Shown in pieces: positions 25,801 to 33,392 of a stretch of DNA of 64,000 bases. Under the pieces are notes generated by a model. That model saw only the letters and a list, made by a program, of their open reading frames with translations. It was not told the origin of the DNA and did no database searches. The first letter of the stretch is position 1, and the number at the start of each line of letters is the position of its first letter. Source of the stretch: Ruficoccus sp. ZRK36. Its GTDB lineage: Bacteria > Verrucomicrobiota > Verrucomicrobiia > Opitutales > Cerasicoccaceae. The DNA is taken from the NCBI RefSeq assembly GCF_019603315.1, contig NZ_CP080649.1, positions 2,676,176 to 2,740,175 of the forward strand. Direction: 5' to 3'. Both the position numbers and the translations under genes were made by a program.

Positions 25801-26193
25801 CAGGAATGGCGCCGGGGTTACTTCAATGGTATCGAAAATTCGGGCGATGGGGCTGATAACAATGATTTCGATAACGACGGACTGGAGAACATCGTTGAGT
25901 ATGCTTTCGGAACCAATCCATGCATGGCGAATGTACTTCCAATTGAGTATGGGGTCGGTCCTAGTACCTCGATGTCGAACTACAACCGAATCACAGTTAA
26001 GTATCCGACAGATTCTCTACGCACGGACATTAAACGATCCCTGCAGTACTCCAAGGACCTAATCAATTGGTCTAGCTCAGGCTTCAGCTGGGTGGGTACA
26101 GAGCCGCTCGACGACACTACGAGTTTAGTCACGTCTTCGTTAACCACTAACAGTGAATGTGTATACATTCGATTTTCAGTAACCGATAATTGA
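22873..26193 (+). CDS. Large secreted beta-propeller/BNR-like protein with FN3 and Ca-binding tail
   Basis: An 1106-residue exported protein; a signal peptide is visible at residues 8-29 (MISKFLSYVAVTWFLSCLSV), so 22894 may be the true start. About 850 residues are degenerate repeats of the form 'ssDGxxWxxv...yxxGxFvavg' (for example SSTDGVQWKTLS, SQDGINWARSS), as in BNR/sialidase-like or YCF48-like propellers. A fibronectin III domain follows (about 885-975), then GDGADNNDFDNDGLENIVEY with AFGTNP, a thrombospondin/EF-hand-like calcium loop common in Verrucomicrobia. No catalytic motif was seen. Likely a surface or extracellular binding protein. Base composition is intermediate between the island and the core. 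Confidence 0.75.
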   Translation: MSFLRPAMISKFLSYVAVTWFLSCLSVHAEWARINQSQFLNSDLNEITHGGEQWVGVGERGMIALYDGIGWNELDPVTDHDLNAVAYSDSRFIAVGDNGLILHSQDGSTTQWSVASSNTLENLVSVQYLNGQWVVLGDQGQLVTSPDGVSWDVAYPGSSSSSDRFRCITYFDGEYIALSSPRLWRSSDLVTWTEDSVDTHVSYPIGIEVLNGSLVVWGAYMMIASSADSYLWVQEVRPEQSDHYITDIIYTSGMYFATTSDRFQKENGTIFYSSDLTSWARADGSGRHHIAMDGSVFFADAGKLAEMSTDGIHWSEGKSVWENHAVFSNGQFYTVDRSFLYSSQDGINWARSSLPDGVSGEGLFEANGVFITASDGKVSKSTNLQNWQTVSTTYSKIGKDFLYAFGKYYAIGNDLFGVRVVLKSTDALSWSTIGPEYNLSSEGGSIAYGNGRLVILEDAMNAMSIKISTNGQTPTMYNLFDQPGASGVAFGNGVFVAVSDYADYEIRTSTDGLNWTVRQAPSKLLGGLHEICYVGGRFIARGDSQMLSSTDGVQWKTLSVEIWEADYQYRLDTRQAAYGNGVWFAPGGYAVVTSDFNDYQVVGSVSDQEFVEVQYLHGAFWALAQRAGNISGGTIWRSTDGAHWTVVQRTLFYPSQLIGYGEGVFVIDDTFGNVAFSVDSLDWVTYDSELSRTRTLAVVGNTMYAGQQRGLYKSVDGVSWSRIEAIPDDDVLLIVTSPLGITLVLDDDYRTSIYHSNDGTVWTLAYYSGPTGDLDLVDLLYDGSKLVACNRSGYILQSSDGVTWVQQATPSNIPMARSTVTDNLIYTLHDNGIYVSTKDVPYLFGLMPTVGKISSVAHGNGVSVAVGVDGGIYRQVREPVSNAPASITVSNVGARYLEVSWSDPQEAPAGYVLFYKKKDAEEWKQHSYLSGDTDSVVIEGLEPAEEYQFRMRRIAYDATLSFVDMVGPFPQTLTSRQEWRRGYFNGIENSGDGADNNDFDNDGLENIVEYAFGTNPCMANVLPIEYGVGPSTSMSNYNRITVKYPTDSLRTDIKRSLQYSKDLINWSSSGFSWVGTEPLDDTTSLVTSSLTTNSECVYIRFSVTDN

Positions 26194-26405
26194 TAGTGTT
26201 TGAGCTGAAGGTGTCGACCGCATCGTTAAATACCCAAAAAAACGTCGGTTTGGCAGGTGCATCAGCCTGTGTCAGGGGTGAGGACTGGGGCAGTGCCCGA
26301 GCAGTATGTCCACAGTACGAAACTACGTGTGCGATTCAATGACCTTAACTGAGTCTTGGTCCGAAAAAATAGATTCGCGGGGTGCTGTTAATGAATGAGT
26401 TAAGC

Positions 26406-26438
26406 AGGCGGAGTGAAATCCCGCCTCCTTCACTTTTT
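26406..26438 (+). terminator. Possible terminator / degenerate att site
   Basis: Two mutually exclusive stems, AGGCGG/CCGCCT and AGTGAA/TTCACT, the latter directly followed by TTTT, could end transcription of the upstream secreted-protein gene. The same bases match 19 of 26 positions of the ssrA T arm and acceptor strand (11849-11874), so it may instead be an old attachment-site remnant. Confidence 0.4.
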
Positions 26439-26459
26439 ATTTGTCCTAAATGGCTAATA

Positions 26460-26476
26460 TTACGCAATTTGCGTAA
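26460..26476. repeat. Perfect 8-bp palindrome
   Basis: TTACGCAA-T-TTGCGTAA, a perfect inverted repeat in the gap between the secreted-protein gene and the Crp/Fnr gene; operator-like, function unknown. Confidence 0.45.
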
Positions 26477-26616
26477 ACGGCTGGTGTCCGTGTGGATGGA
26501 TATGCCTTTCACGGGTTTCAAGTCGCTAAGCATTGGTAGCCTATCCAGAAAGGATATTGTTAACATCCCCGCCGCTTTATCCAGAGTAGGTGCCGAGCCC
26601 TTTGCAGTCACCGCTT

Positions 26617-27288
26617 TTAATCGGCCAGGCGGATAAGTTCATCTCGGTCGAGAATACTGATGTCTTTGCCGTTCATCTGGATGATACCGGCCTCAGTGAG
26701 GCGGGCGAAGACGCGCGAAAGCGTTTCCGGGGAGGTGCCGAGGAGGTTGGCCAACTGTCCTTTGGGCAGGCGCAGCGTCACCCGCTCGGGATGCTTCTGG
26801 TTTTCCGTCAGATAGATCAGATGGGAGGCCAGGCGGGCAGGAACCTCCTTTAGCGCGAGGCTTTCGATCTGCTTGGTGAAGCGGCGCAGCTTCTGCGCGA
26901 GATTTGCCAGCATATTCAGAGAGAGAGTGGGGTGGCGGGAAATCGTCTCTGCCAGCTCCGCCCGTGGGAAATAGAGCAAACGCGAAGTCTGGGTCGCGCT
27001 GGCCGAGGCCGGGTACGGAGCTCCATGAAAGACCGGAACCTCCGCGAAGGACTCCACCGGTCCGCACACATGCAGGATGATTTCTTTTCCCTCGGCGTTG
27101 CTTTTGAAGATTTTCACCTGACCCTGCGCCACGAGGTAAAAACCCTGCGCGGGTGTTCCCTCGACGAAGATCAATTCACCGCGGGCCACCTTCTTCTCCG
27201 AGCAGATTCCGGCCAACGAGGAGATATCCTGCTCGCCCAGCCCTTGGAACAAGCTGCACTGGGAAATAATGGCTTCGTATTCACTCAT
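26617..27288 (-). CDS. Crp/Fnr-family regulator (Dnr/NnrR-like)
   Basis: A 223-residue regulator with an N-terminal cyclic-nucleotide-binding-fold domain (about 10-125: LIFVEGTPAQGFYLVAQGQV), a dimerisation helix and a C-terminal winged HTH, LPKGQLANLLGTSPETLSRV. The E-T-L-S-R recognition helix is that of FNR-type proteins, which bind TTGAT/TTGAC half sites. There is no N-terminal Cys cluster, so it is not an oxygen-sensing Fe-S FNR; Dnr/NnrR-type NO sensors also lack it. It is divergent from hcp, whose promoter has a perfect FNR-like box. The probable role is activating hcp under nitrosative stress. Confidence 0.88.
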   Translation of the reverse strand: MSEYEAIISQCSLFQGLGEQDISSLAGICSEKKVARGELIFVEGTPAQGFYLVAQGQVKIFKSNAEGKEIILHVCGPVESFAEVPVFHGAPYPASASATQTSRLLYFPRAELAETISRHPTLSLNMLANLAQKLRRFTKQIESLALKEVPARLASHLIYLTENQKHPERVTLRLPKGQLANLLGTSPETLSRVFARLTEAGIIQMNGKDISILDRDELIRLAD

Positions 27289-27371
27289 GATCGTTCGGGA
27301 AAAGCTGTGGGGACAGTAGAGGGGGTACTTGGGGCGAGACGATGGAATTTTTCTGAAAAAAGGATCGGTTT

Positions 27372-27413
27372 TTGACCTGCGTCAAGGAACTCCAAGGCGG
27401 GTTTTGCTAAAAT
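27372..27413 (+). promoter_or_regulatory. hcp promoter with FNR/Dnr-type box
   Basis: TTGAC-CTGC-GTCAA (27372-27385) is a perfect 5-bp inverted repeat with 4-nt spacer. TGCTAAAAT (extended -10, hexamer 27408-27413) follows. A start near 27420 would place the box centre at -41.5, the class II activator position of FNR/Crp proteins. The hcp start codon is at 27449. Confidence 0.75.
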
Positions 27414-27448
27414 CGTGGAAAATCGACCACGCGAACTCGGGAAATAGT

Positions 27449-29080
27449 ATGTTTTGTAATCAGTGTGAACAGACCGCCCACGGCATTGCCTGCGACATCG
27501 CCGGTGTATGCGGGAAGAACGAAGACGTCGCAGCCCTACAGGACGCGCTCATCCACGCGCTGCAGGGGCTGTCCTACTGGGCACGGGAAGCGCATCGTCT
27601 CGACCTGCGCGACGAGCAGATAGATATTCTCGTCCTGAAGGGCGTTTTCACGACCCTGACCAATGTTGACTTCGATCCGGCGCGGCTTTCGGAGCTGATT
27701 CGCGAGGTGGTCGCCCGTCGTGAGGCACTGGCCGCACGCGTGGCGGCACACGGCGGAGGCGTCCCGGTCGGTAGCGATTGCCTGGCCTTTGCCCCGGCGG
27801 TGGACGACGACGCACTGGTCGATCAGGGAAAAGCGCTCAACCTGATCGAGAGCCTCGACGTTGACCCCGACATCCGCTCGCTCAAACAAATCCTGCTCTA
27901 CGGGATCAAGGGCATCTGCGCTTACGCCGAGCACGCCAGCAAGTTTGGCCAGTCTGATCCCGTCGTGATCGACTTCATCCACGAGGCCCTGATCGCGCTG
28001 GATACAGATGGCGTCTCTCTGGAGGATGGCGTGGCGCTCGCGCTCAAATGTGGTGAGGTCAACCTGCGGGCGATGGAGCTGCTCGACGCGGGTAATACCG
28101 GTCACTACGGGCACCCGGTCCCGACACAGGTGCCGCTGGGCCACCGCAAAAACAAGTGCATTCTCATCAGTGGCCACGACCTGAAGAATCTCGAAACGCT
28201 CCTGCAGCAGACCGAGGGCAAGGGGATCGACGTGTACACCCACGGCGAGATGCTTCCCTGCCACGGCTACCCGGAACTGAGGAAGTACCCGCACTTTTAC
28301 GGCCACTACGGGACTGCCTGGCAGAACCAGCGGCTGGAGCTTCCGGCCTTTCCGGGGCCGGTGCTTTTCACGACGAACTGCATCCAGCGCCCCGCCAGCA
28401 CCTACGCCCAGCGCGTCTTCACCACCGGGCTAGTTGGCTGGCCCGGTGCTCAGCACGTGCCCGAGGACGACTTCTCCGTAGTCGTAGAGATGGCTCTGGA
28501 GATGGACGGTTTTACCGACTACTGCGACAAGGGAAGCGTCACCACAGGCTTTGCCCGTAACGCCGTGCTCGGCGTCGCCGATCAGGTCATTGACGCGGTC
28601 AAGGCCGGGGCGATCAAGCACTTCTTCCTCGTCGGCGGCTGCGATGGTTCCCGCCCGGGGCGCAACTATTACACCGAGTTCGTCAAGCAGACCCCGAAGG
28701 ACTCGGTCGTGCTGACCCTGGCCTGCGGTAAATTCCGCTTCTTTAATCAGGACCTGGGCACCATAGGCGGCATTCCGCGCCTGTTGGACATCGGCCAGTG
28801 CAACGACGCTTACTCGGCCATCCAGATCGCCGTTGCGCTGAGCGAGGCCTTTGACTGTGGCGTGAACGAGCTGCCGCTGTCGATGATCCTGTCCTGGTAC
28901 GAGCAGAAGGCCGTTTCTATCCTGCTGACGCTGCTTTATCTGGGGATCAAAAACATTCGCCTGGGGCCGACGCTGCCCGCCTTTATCACGCCCAATGTCC
29001 TGAACTATCTGGTCGATGCCTATCAGATCCAGCCAATTACGACACCGGAAGCGGATCTTCAGGCGATCCTCGCCTTGTAA
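27449..29080 (+). CDS. hcp: Hydroxylamine reductase / hybrid-cluster protein
   Basis: A 543-residue hybrid-cluster protein. The start at 27449 is fixed by MFCNQCEQTA, since Cys3-x2-Cys6-x8-Cys15-x5-Cys21 is the N-terminal cluster motif. This spacing is that of the Desulfovibrio-type (4Fe-4S) class, not the E. coli Cx2Cx11Cx6C type. The later cluster ligands are visible in GEMLPCHGYPEL, TTNCIQRP and TLACGKFRFF. Hcp reduces NO (and hydroxylamine in vitro) in the cytoplasm. The upstream FNR-type box and divergent Crp/Fnr gene suggest control by NO or anoxia. YecH and an NnrS-like fragment follow. Confidence 0.95.
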   Translation: MFCNQCEQTAHGIACDIAGVCGKNEDVAALQDALIHALQGLSYWAREAHRLDLRDEQIDILVLKGVFTTLTNVDFDPARLSELIREVVARREALAARVAAHGGGVPVGSDCLAFAPAVDDDALVDQGKALNLIESLDVDPDIRSLKQILLYGIKGICAYAEHASKFGQSDPVVIDFIHEALIALDTDGVSLEDGVALALKCGEVNLRAMELLDAGNTGHYGHPVPTQVPLGHRKNKCILISGHDLKNLETLLQQTEGKGIDVYTHGEMLPCHGYPELRKYPHFYGHYGTAWQNQRLELPAFPGPVLFTTNCIQRPASTYAQRVFTTGLVGWPGAQHVPEDDFSVVVEMALEMDGFTDYCDKGSVTTGFARNAVLGVADQVIDAVKAGAIKHFFLVGGCDGSRPGRNYYTEFVKQTPKDSVVLTLACGKFRFFNQDLGTIGGIPRLLDIGQCNDAYSAIQIAVALSEAFDCGVNELPLSMILSWYEQKAVSILLTLLYLGIKNIRLGPTLPAFITPNVLNYLVDAYQIQPITTPEADLQAILAL

Positions 29081-29128
29081 ATGTTAGTATCCATAAATAA
29101 CGACAGTAACCCTTATTCATAACTAATC

Positions 29129-29383
29129 ATGTCCGATCCTATTCAAGAAGAAATCCACGGCCACGCCGTGCTGCAAATGATGAGCGAATCCGAGCGCACC
29201 TTCTCCAGGGAGAGCTTGATCGAAACGATTCTAAACACCTTTGGCGAGCAGGCCCGCTTCTACATCTGCTCAGGTGGGGGGATGGACGCCGAGGAACTGG
29301 TCGATGCGCTGATCGCCAAGCGGAAGTTCCAGGGGCCGGCGGACGCCTTCCAGTTCAATCCACAGGCGATGTGCGATCACTAG
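29129..29383 (+). CDS. YecH-family metal-binding protein
   Basis: An 84-residue protein matching the YecH family along its whole length: IHGHAVLQMM at the start, FGEQARFYICSGGGMDAEEL in the middle and the C-terminal CDH. The conserved His and Cys residues are presumed metal ligands. It starts 48 bp after hcp on the same strand and is probably co-transcribed. Biochemical role unknown; association with anaerobic or nitrosative-stress genes fits its place here. Confidence 0.82.
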   Translation: MSDPIQEEIHGHAVLQMMSESERTFSRESLIETILNTFGEQARFYICSGGGMDAEELVDALIAKRKFQGPADAFQFNPQAMCDH

Positions 29384-29399
29384 CCCACCTGTTACGGAT

Positions 29400-29588
29400 A
29401 TGAAATCGCTTCCCATAGCTACCGCTGCCGAGCCTGCACGCCTCGGTTTCTGGCAGCTCGTCGCCGAAGGCGAGCCCTACCGCCTGCTTTTTGCCGTAGG
29501 GACGCTACTGGGGGTGTTTGGCGTGTTCACGCTGCTCGCGGCATTGCGCTGCCTTTGCGAAGCGCACGGCATTCAGTGGATCTACTAG
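29400..29588 (+). CDS. Short NnrS-like N-terminal fragment
   Basis: 62 residues with one or two membrane segments. GFWQLVAEGEPYRLLFAVGT followed by LLGVFGVFTLLAAL resembles the first helix of NnrS, a roughly 12-helix heme/copper protein induced with NO-detoxifying genes. The remaining helices are absent: the frame stops at 29588 and no continuation was found in the other frames downstream. It sits 16 bp after yecH. It is either a truncated nnrS remnant or a genuine small membrane protein of the hcp operon. Confidence 0.5.
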   Translation: MKSLPIATAAEPARLGFWQLVAEGEPYRLLFAVGTLLGVFGVFTLLAALRCLCEAHGIQWIY

Positions 29589-30023
29589 TACCCCTGAAAG
29601 TCCGACTTGTGCTATAAGCTCCTGAGTGCGCGCAGCGGGCCGCCACGATCGCTGTACAGAAACTGCCGCTGTGTTTCGCTCGGTCCCGACTTTGTCATGG
29701 ATAATACAAGGCGGCACCAGCTTCTGGGATAGCGTTTTCACAAGTATGGATATACCCAGTGGTGGCTCATGGGCATGCGTATGCCTTGGGCGTCGGACAG
29801 ATGCCCCGGGTGTTATATCGGCTTACGCGACATTACCGAGCCGGGAGGAAATCTCCGTTTTGAAGCGCGTTGGTATGTGAACGGAGATCTGCCATGCATG
29901 TTCTTCGGGATCGGGGAGGGGAGGGATCGTTTTATCACTGATCTGCTGCCAGCTCTGTGAGTCTTATCCGGAAACAACTTGACAGGTGCGAGCAGTTACT
30001 TCCCATTACGCACCGTTGAGCCG
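29589..30023. other. Intergenic region with no supported gene
   Basis: Short open frames occur (for example 29769-29960) but none has a recognisable domain or good start signal. The region probably holds the promoter of the efflux operon; no clear operator was identified. Confidence 0.5.
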
Positions 30024-30422
30024 ATGTCGCTAAGGAATATCATCAGTACAGGACTTGTTTGCCTCATCGCCATAAACGGTATGGCCGATGCGATGGGCAC
30101 GTTACTGATGTGTCTGCATACGCAGGACACTGCAGCCGCACCGGTCGTTAGTTACGACGGAAACTGCTGCCATGAGGTGAGCAATTCCCGGTCGCCCGAG
30201 TGCGGCGACTGTACGGATGTACGGCTACAGAGTATCGATGCTCAGGTGATCCGGATGAGTGATCCCGTGATGCCTCATCTGGCTGCCACCTGTGCTGATA
30301 CTCTCCCCGTCGCCCCCCCGGAGCTGAAGGGGGTGGAGTCTCGCGGTCCGAATCCCGCCCGAGCTCCTCCAGCGATGCATACGTGCCGGATGGTCGCACA
30401 GACCGTCGTGCTGCGCATTTGA
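30024..30422 (+). CDS. Small exported Cys/His protein of metal-efflux operon
   Basis: A 132-residue protein; the start at 30024 (MSLRNIISTGLVCLIAINGM) gives a clean signal peptide ending near residue 25. The mature part has CLHT, NCCHE and CGDCTDVRL. The paired Cys with a C-T-D-(I/V) motif recall small periplasmic proteins encoded just before CzcC/CusC-type genes in other bacteria. It is the first gene of the efflux operon and may bind or buffer metal in the periplasm. The tail is Pro-rich and of low complexity. No catalytic motif; function inferred. Confidence 0.6.
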   Translation: MSLRNIISTGLVCLIAINGMADAMGTLLMCLHTQDTAAAPVVSYDGNCCHEVSNSRSPECGDCTDVRLQSIDAQVIRMSDPVMPHLAATCADTLPVAPPELKGVESRGPNPARAPPAMHTCRMVAQTVVLRI

Positions 30423-30522
30423 TCCTGATCCCTGTTGTTGGGCGCTTTCCACGGTGGAGAGCGCATCGATGCATGCCTTATCGCAAGGCTGTGCATGCCC
30501 TCAACTGGCATCAGGATTTTTC

Positions 30523-31788
30523 ATGCACTTATATTCCTATCTTTCAACGTACACACTCATATTGGGCGTCTCAGCTGGGACGCTACCCGCCGAGCCCACC
30601 TCGGCGGTGGAGACAATAACTCTTCAAACCGCGCTTCACCGCGCTATCCCGAATGACCCACGCCTCGGGCTGAACTCGGCTTTGGCGGATGCGGCCGACG
30701 GGCAAATCGAACAGGCGGACCTGCCTCCAAACCCGGTTGTTGGTGCGGAGGTGGAGAACTTTCTCGGCACCGGCCCCATTACGGGTGTTCAGGGCCTGGA
30801 GGTTACGCTCGGGTTCAGTCAGGTTATCGAGACTGCCGACAAGCAAGCCCGTCGCACCGCATTGGCGCGGCGCGAGAGGGATATCGTCGATTGGCAGCGC
30901 GAGGTGGCACTCTCGGAGCTTGAGGCTGAGGTCCGAGCAAGTTTCACCGAAATATTGCTCGCTCAGGAATCCGTCGAACTTCGTCAGGAGCAGCTTGAAC
31001 TGGCTGAGCAGAGCGAGCGTGAGACGGCACGATTAGTGGAGGCCGCTCGGTCTTCGCAGGTAGAGCTCTCACGGGCAGTCCTCGCTGTGCGCCAGCAGCG
31101 CTATGCCCTGGAGCAGGCCCTGAGGTATCTGAGCGTGGCCAAGGCAAACCTGGTCATGTTATGGGGACCGCAGGCAGAAGCCGACTTCGATGTCGAGGGG
31201 ACGATCCGCCTGGAGCCAGATGTTCCTGCTTTTTCCGACTTGGTGGCCAGCCTGACCAACACCGTCCATCTGGGGCAGTATGAGGCGCTCCGCAGTAGCC
31301 GCGAAGCCGCTCTGGAATTGGAGAAGGCGCAAGCAGTTCCCGACTTCGAAGTCTTTGCAGGCGGTCGCTACTTCAACGAGGATAACGGTAATTTCGGCTT
31401 TGTTGCCGGGATTGAAGTCCCTTGGCCGCTCTTCGACAGGAACCAGGGGAACATCCGTACGGCGCGGGCACAAGTGCGTGCCGTCGAATACGAGCGCGAG
31501 GCGCTGCGTCGCGAGCTGCTCATCCGGCTCAACCGTGCCTACCAGGCGCTGACGAGTGCGCACGCCGAGGCGATGTCCGTCCAAGAGCAGTTGATGCCGG
31601 GAGCCGAGCAGGCTCTGGCGGATATATCCGCAGGCTACGAGCGTGGCCAGTACACGCAGCTGGATGTGCTCAGTAGCCGCGAAACGCTCTTCGAAGTCCG
31701 TGAAGCCTATCTGGGTGCGCTTCAGCGCTACACCGCTGCCCAGATTGAGATCCAGACGCTCACGCGCCCTGTCAACGGCCGGCCATAA
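30523..31788 (+). CDS. CzcC/TolC-type outer-membrane efflux factor
   Basis: 421 residues from the ATG at 30523, which starts a signal-like MHLYSYLSTYTLILGVSAG. The body is two long helical hairpins (for example ELEAEVRASFTEILLAQESV and the C-terminal SAGYERGQYTQLDVLSSRET), with LPPNPVVGAEVENF early on, matching the outer-membrane efflux (OEP) family of CzcC/CusC. It forms the trimeric outer-membrane tunnel for the RND pump encoded three genes on. First 30 residues chosen by the signal peptide; an upstream start at 30454 is unlikely. Confidence 0.88.
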   Translation: MHLYSYLSTYTLILGVSAGTLPAEPTSAVETITLQTALHRAIPNDPRLGLNSALADAADGQIEQADLPPNPVVGAEVENFLGTGPITGVQGLEVTLGFSQVIETADKQARRTALARRERDIVDWQREVALSELEAEVRASFTEILLAQESVELRQEQLELAEQSERETARLVEAARSSQVELSRAVLAVRQQRYALEQALRYLSVAKANLVMLWGPQAEADFDVEGTIRLEPDVPAFSDLVASLTNTVHLGQYEALRSSREAALELEKAQAVPDFEVFAGGRYFNEDNGNFGFVAGIEVPWPLFDRNQGNIRTARAQVRAVEYEREALRRELLIRLNRAYQALTSAHAEAMSVQEQLMPGAEQALADISAGYERGQYTQLDVLSSRETLFEVREAYLGALQRYTAAQIEIQTLTRPVNGRP

Positions 31789-31827
31789 AATACACCGTTT
31801 ATAAACACATTCAAAACACTTACCATT

Positions 31828-32358
31828 ATGTATATATTTAAAATCAAATCAGTCTCTGAAAACTCAGCACGCGCCTTGACCTATGCTGTCGTCCTGGCAG
31901 CAGCGTCGCCACTGGTAAACGCGAACACAGAACCCACCAGCGACGGGAAATGCCCCGATCAACCGGTCATCACCCAGACACATGGCAAGCACTACTCCCA
32001 TGCCAGAAATGGCCGCCGTCATGGGGTGGGATTTTTGGGGACTACGCAATCTGAGGTTAAGGCCGAATCAAGCCCCTCACAAGCGTCTCCAGCGTCGCCG
32101 AAAAGCACAGAAGGCTGCGTTTCTAGCGCGGATAAGGAGCTCACGAAGGCGGCGAATGAGACTGACGAAAAACGCTGTGAGGTAAAAACGCAGGGGCATG
32201 GCCGCCACTACTCCGGAGGTAAGAAGGGACGTCGCCATGGCACACCGGCCTTTGGGGCGAAAGTCAGCCATGATAAATGCGGAGACAACACGTCTGCCGA
32301 CGGCTCCCCGGCTCCTACTGCCCCTGTGTCAGACAGCGAAACAACCTCCAACCAGTAG
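31828..32358 (+). CDS. Exported His-repeat protein in efflux operon (undescribed)
   Basis: 176 residues with a signal-like segment ending near residue 33 (ALTYAVVLAAASPLVNA). Two 20-residue repeats stand out: 52-71 (HGKHYSHARNGRRHG then VGFLG) and 124-143 (HGRHYSGGKKGRRHG then TPAFG), consensus HG(K/R)HYS-x3-(N/K)GRRHG-x3-(L/F)G. A Cys precedes each repeat (Cys42, Cys117). The rest is Ser/Pro/Ala/Lys-rich linker. It lies between the outer-membrane factor and the fusion protein, so it is probably a periplasmic metal binder or chaperone. I recognise no family. Confidence 0.65.
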   Translation: MYIFKIKSVSENSARALTYAVVLAAASPLVNANTEPTSDGKCPDQPVITQTHGKHYSHARNGRRHGVGFLGTTQSEVKAESSPSQASPASPKSTEGCVSSADKELTKAANETDEKRCEVKTQGHGRHYSGGKKGRRHGTPAFGAKVSHDKCGDNTSADGSPAPTAPVSDSETTSNQ

Positions 32359-32364
32359 CTTAAA

Positions 32365-33372
32365 ATGAACGTTGTAAATAAAATGCGACCCACACTATTT
32401 CTCGCTACGCTGTTGGGGCTGTCCCAGGCGACGCTCGCGTATTCAGATACGGATACGCATGACCACGGTGATCACTCCGGACATAGCCATGCCGATGAAG
32501 GCTCCCCCGCCGACGGGCATGGCGACGAGGACGAGCATCACGACCACGAGGAGGGCGTCGTGGTGCTCTCGCCGGAGGTGCTGGAGGAGTTCGGCATCGA
32601 GCTGGCGCAGGCCGGGCCGGGCACCTTGCACGAGGAAGTGATTCTCCCCGGCGAGATTCAGTTCAATCGTGAACATGTCGCCTACGTGACGCCCCGCTAT
32701 GCCAGCACCGTACTGGAGATCAAGGCACGGCTTGCGGACCCGGTTAAGCAGGGGCAGGTCCTGGCCATGCTGGAAAGCACGGACACGCTTCGACCCTTTG
32801 AGATCACGGCACCCTTTGACGGTGTCATTACGGCCTATGAGATTACGCAGGGTGAAACGGTGGAGGCGGGCGCCCCTCTGTTTACCGTGGCTGATCTGTC
32901 CACACTCTGGGCGGACCTGCGTATTTACCAGCGCGATCTCGGTAAGGTCACCCGAGGGCAGCCGGTACTCATAACCGGCGGGCATGAGGGCGGTGAGTTT
33001 CGCGGCACGGTTGGGTACATCGCTCCGGTTATCGACGAGCACACCCGTACCGGGCTGGTCCGGGTCGTGGTAGAAAATGCGGAGGGACTCTGGAAGCCCG
33101 GTCAGTTCATCAAGGGAAGCGTCACGGTTGGTAATCACCATGCGGACATCGTGATCCCGCGCACAGCGGTCCTCGACTACGAGGGCCAGACGGTCGTGTT
33201 TGTGCAGACGGACGATGGCTTCGAGCCGCGTCCGATTGTACTCGGACACGGTGATGCCGATTCGCTGGCCGTCGAAAGCGGCCTGGAGCCGGGAGAGACT
33301 TACGTCGCACAAAACCCGATTTCGCTGAAGGCGGAACTGGGCAAAGGCTCATTCGGCGGACACCAGCACTAA
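32365..33372 (+). CDS. CzcB/CusB-type membrane fusion protein
   Basis: 335 residues. A signal peptide (about 1-27) is followed by a strongly His/Asp-rich stretch (about 29-66, many H-D/H-E pairs such as HDHGDHSGHSH), expected to bind divalent metal. The HlyD-like body has a split lipoyl domain (YASTVLEIKARLADPVKQGQ and FDGVITAYEITQGETVEAGA) and a beta-barrel (FRGTVGYIAPVIDEHTRTGL). The usual long helical hairpin is very short. It bridges the outer-membrane factor and the RND pump. The start is 6 bp after the previous stop, so this is one operon. Confidence 0.9.
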   Translation: MNVVNKMRPTLFLATLLGLSQATLAYSDTDTHDHGDHSGHSHADEGSPADGHGDEDEHHDHEEGVVVLSPEVLEEFGIELAQAGPGTLHEEVILPGEIQFNREHVAYVTPRYASTVLEIKARLADPVKQGQVLAMLESTDTLRPFEITAPFDGVITAYEITQGETVEAGAPLFTVADLSTLWADLRIYQRDLGKVTRGQPVLITGGHEGGEFRGTVGYIAPVIDEHTRTGLVRVVVENAEGLWKPGQFIKGSVTVGNHHADIVIPRTAVLDYEGQTVVFVQTDDGFEPRPIVLGHGDADSLAVESGLEPGETYVAQNPISLKAELGKGSFGGHQH

Positions 33373-33392
33373 CCCCCAGCGCAGCAAATACC

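Larger units (their letters stand above)
26194..26616. other. Intergenic region with hairpin and degenerate ssrA-like segment
   Basis: No convincing gene. It contains an ssrA-3'-like segment (26408-26433) that also forms terminator-like hairpins followed by T5, and a perfect palindrome at 26460-26476. The rest shows nothing recognisable. Confidence 0.5.

Noticed and set aside
27536-28306. 256-codon minus-strand frame inside hcp
   Set aside because: Antisense to a clear hcp with all cluster ligands; no domain.
29626-29960. Small plus-strand open frames after the NnrS-like fragment
   Set aside because: No NnrS continuation, no domain, poor start signals.
32443-33312. 289-codon minus-strand frame inside the fusion-protein gene
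   Set aside because: Antisense shadow; no domain or start signal.
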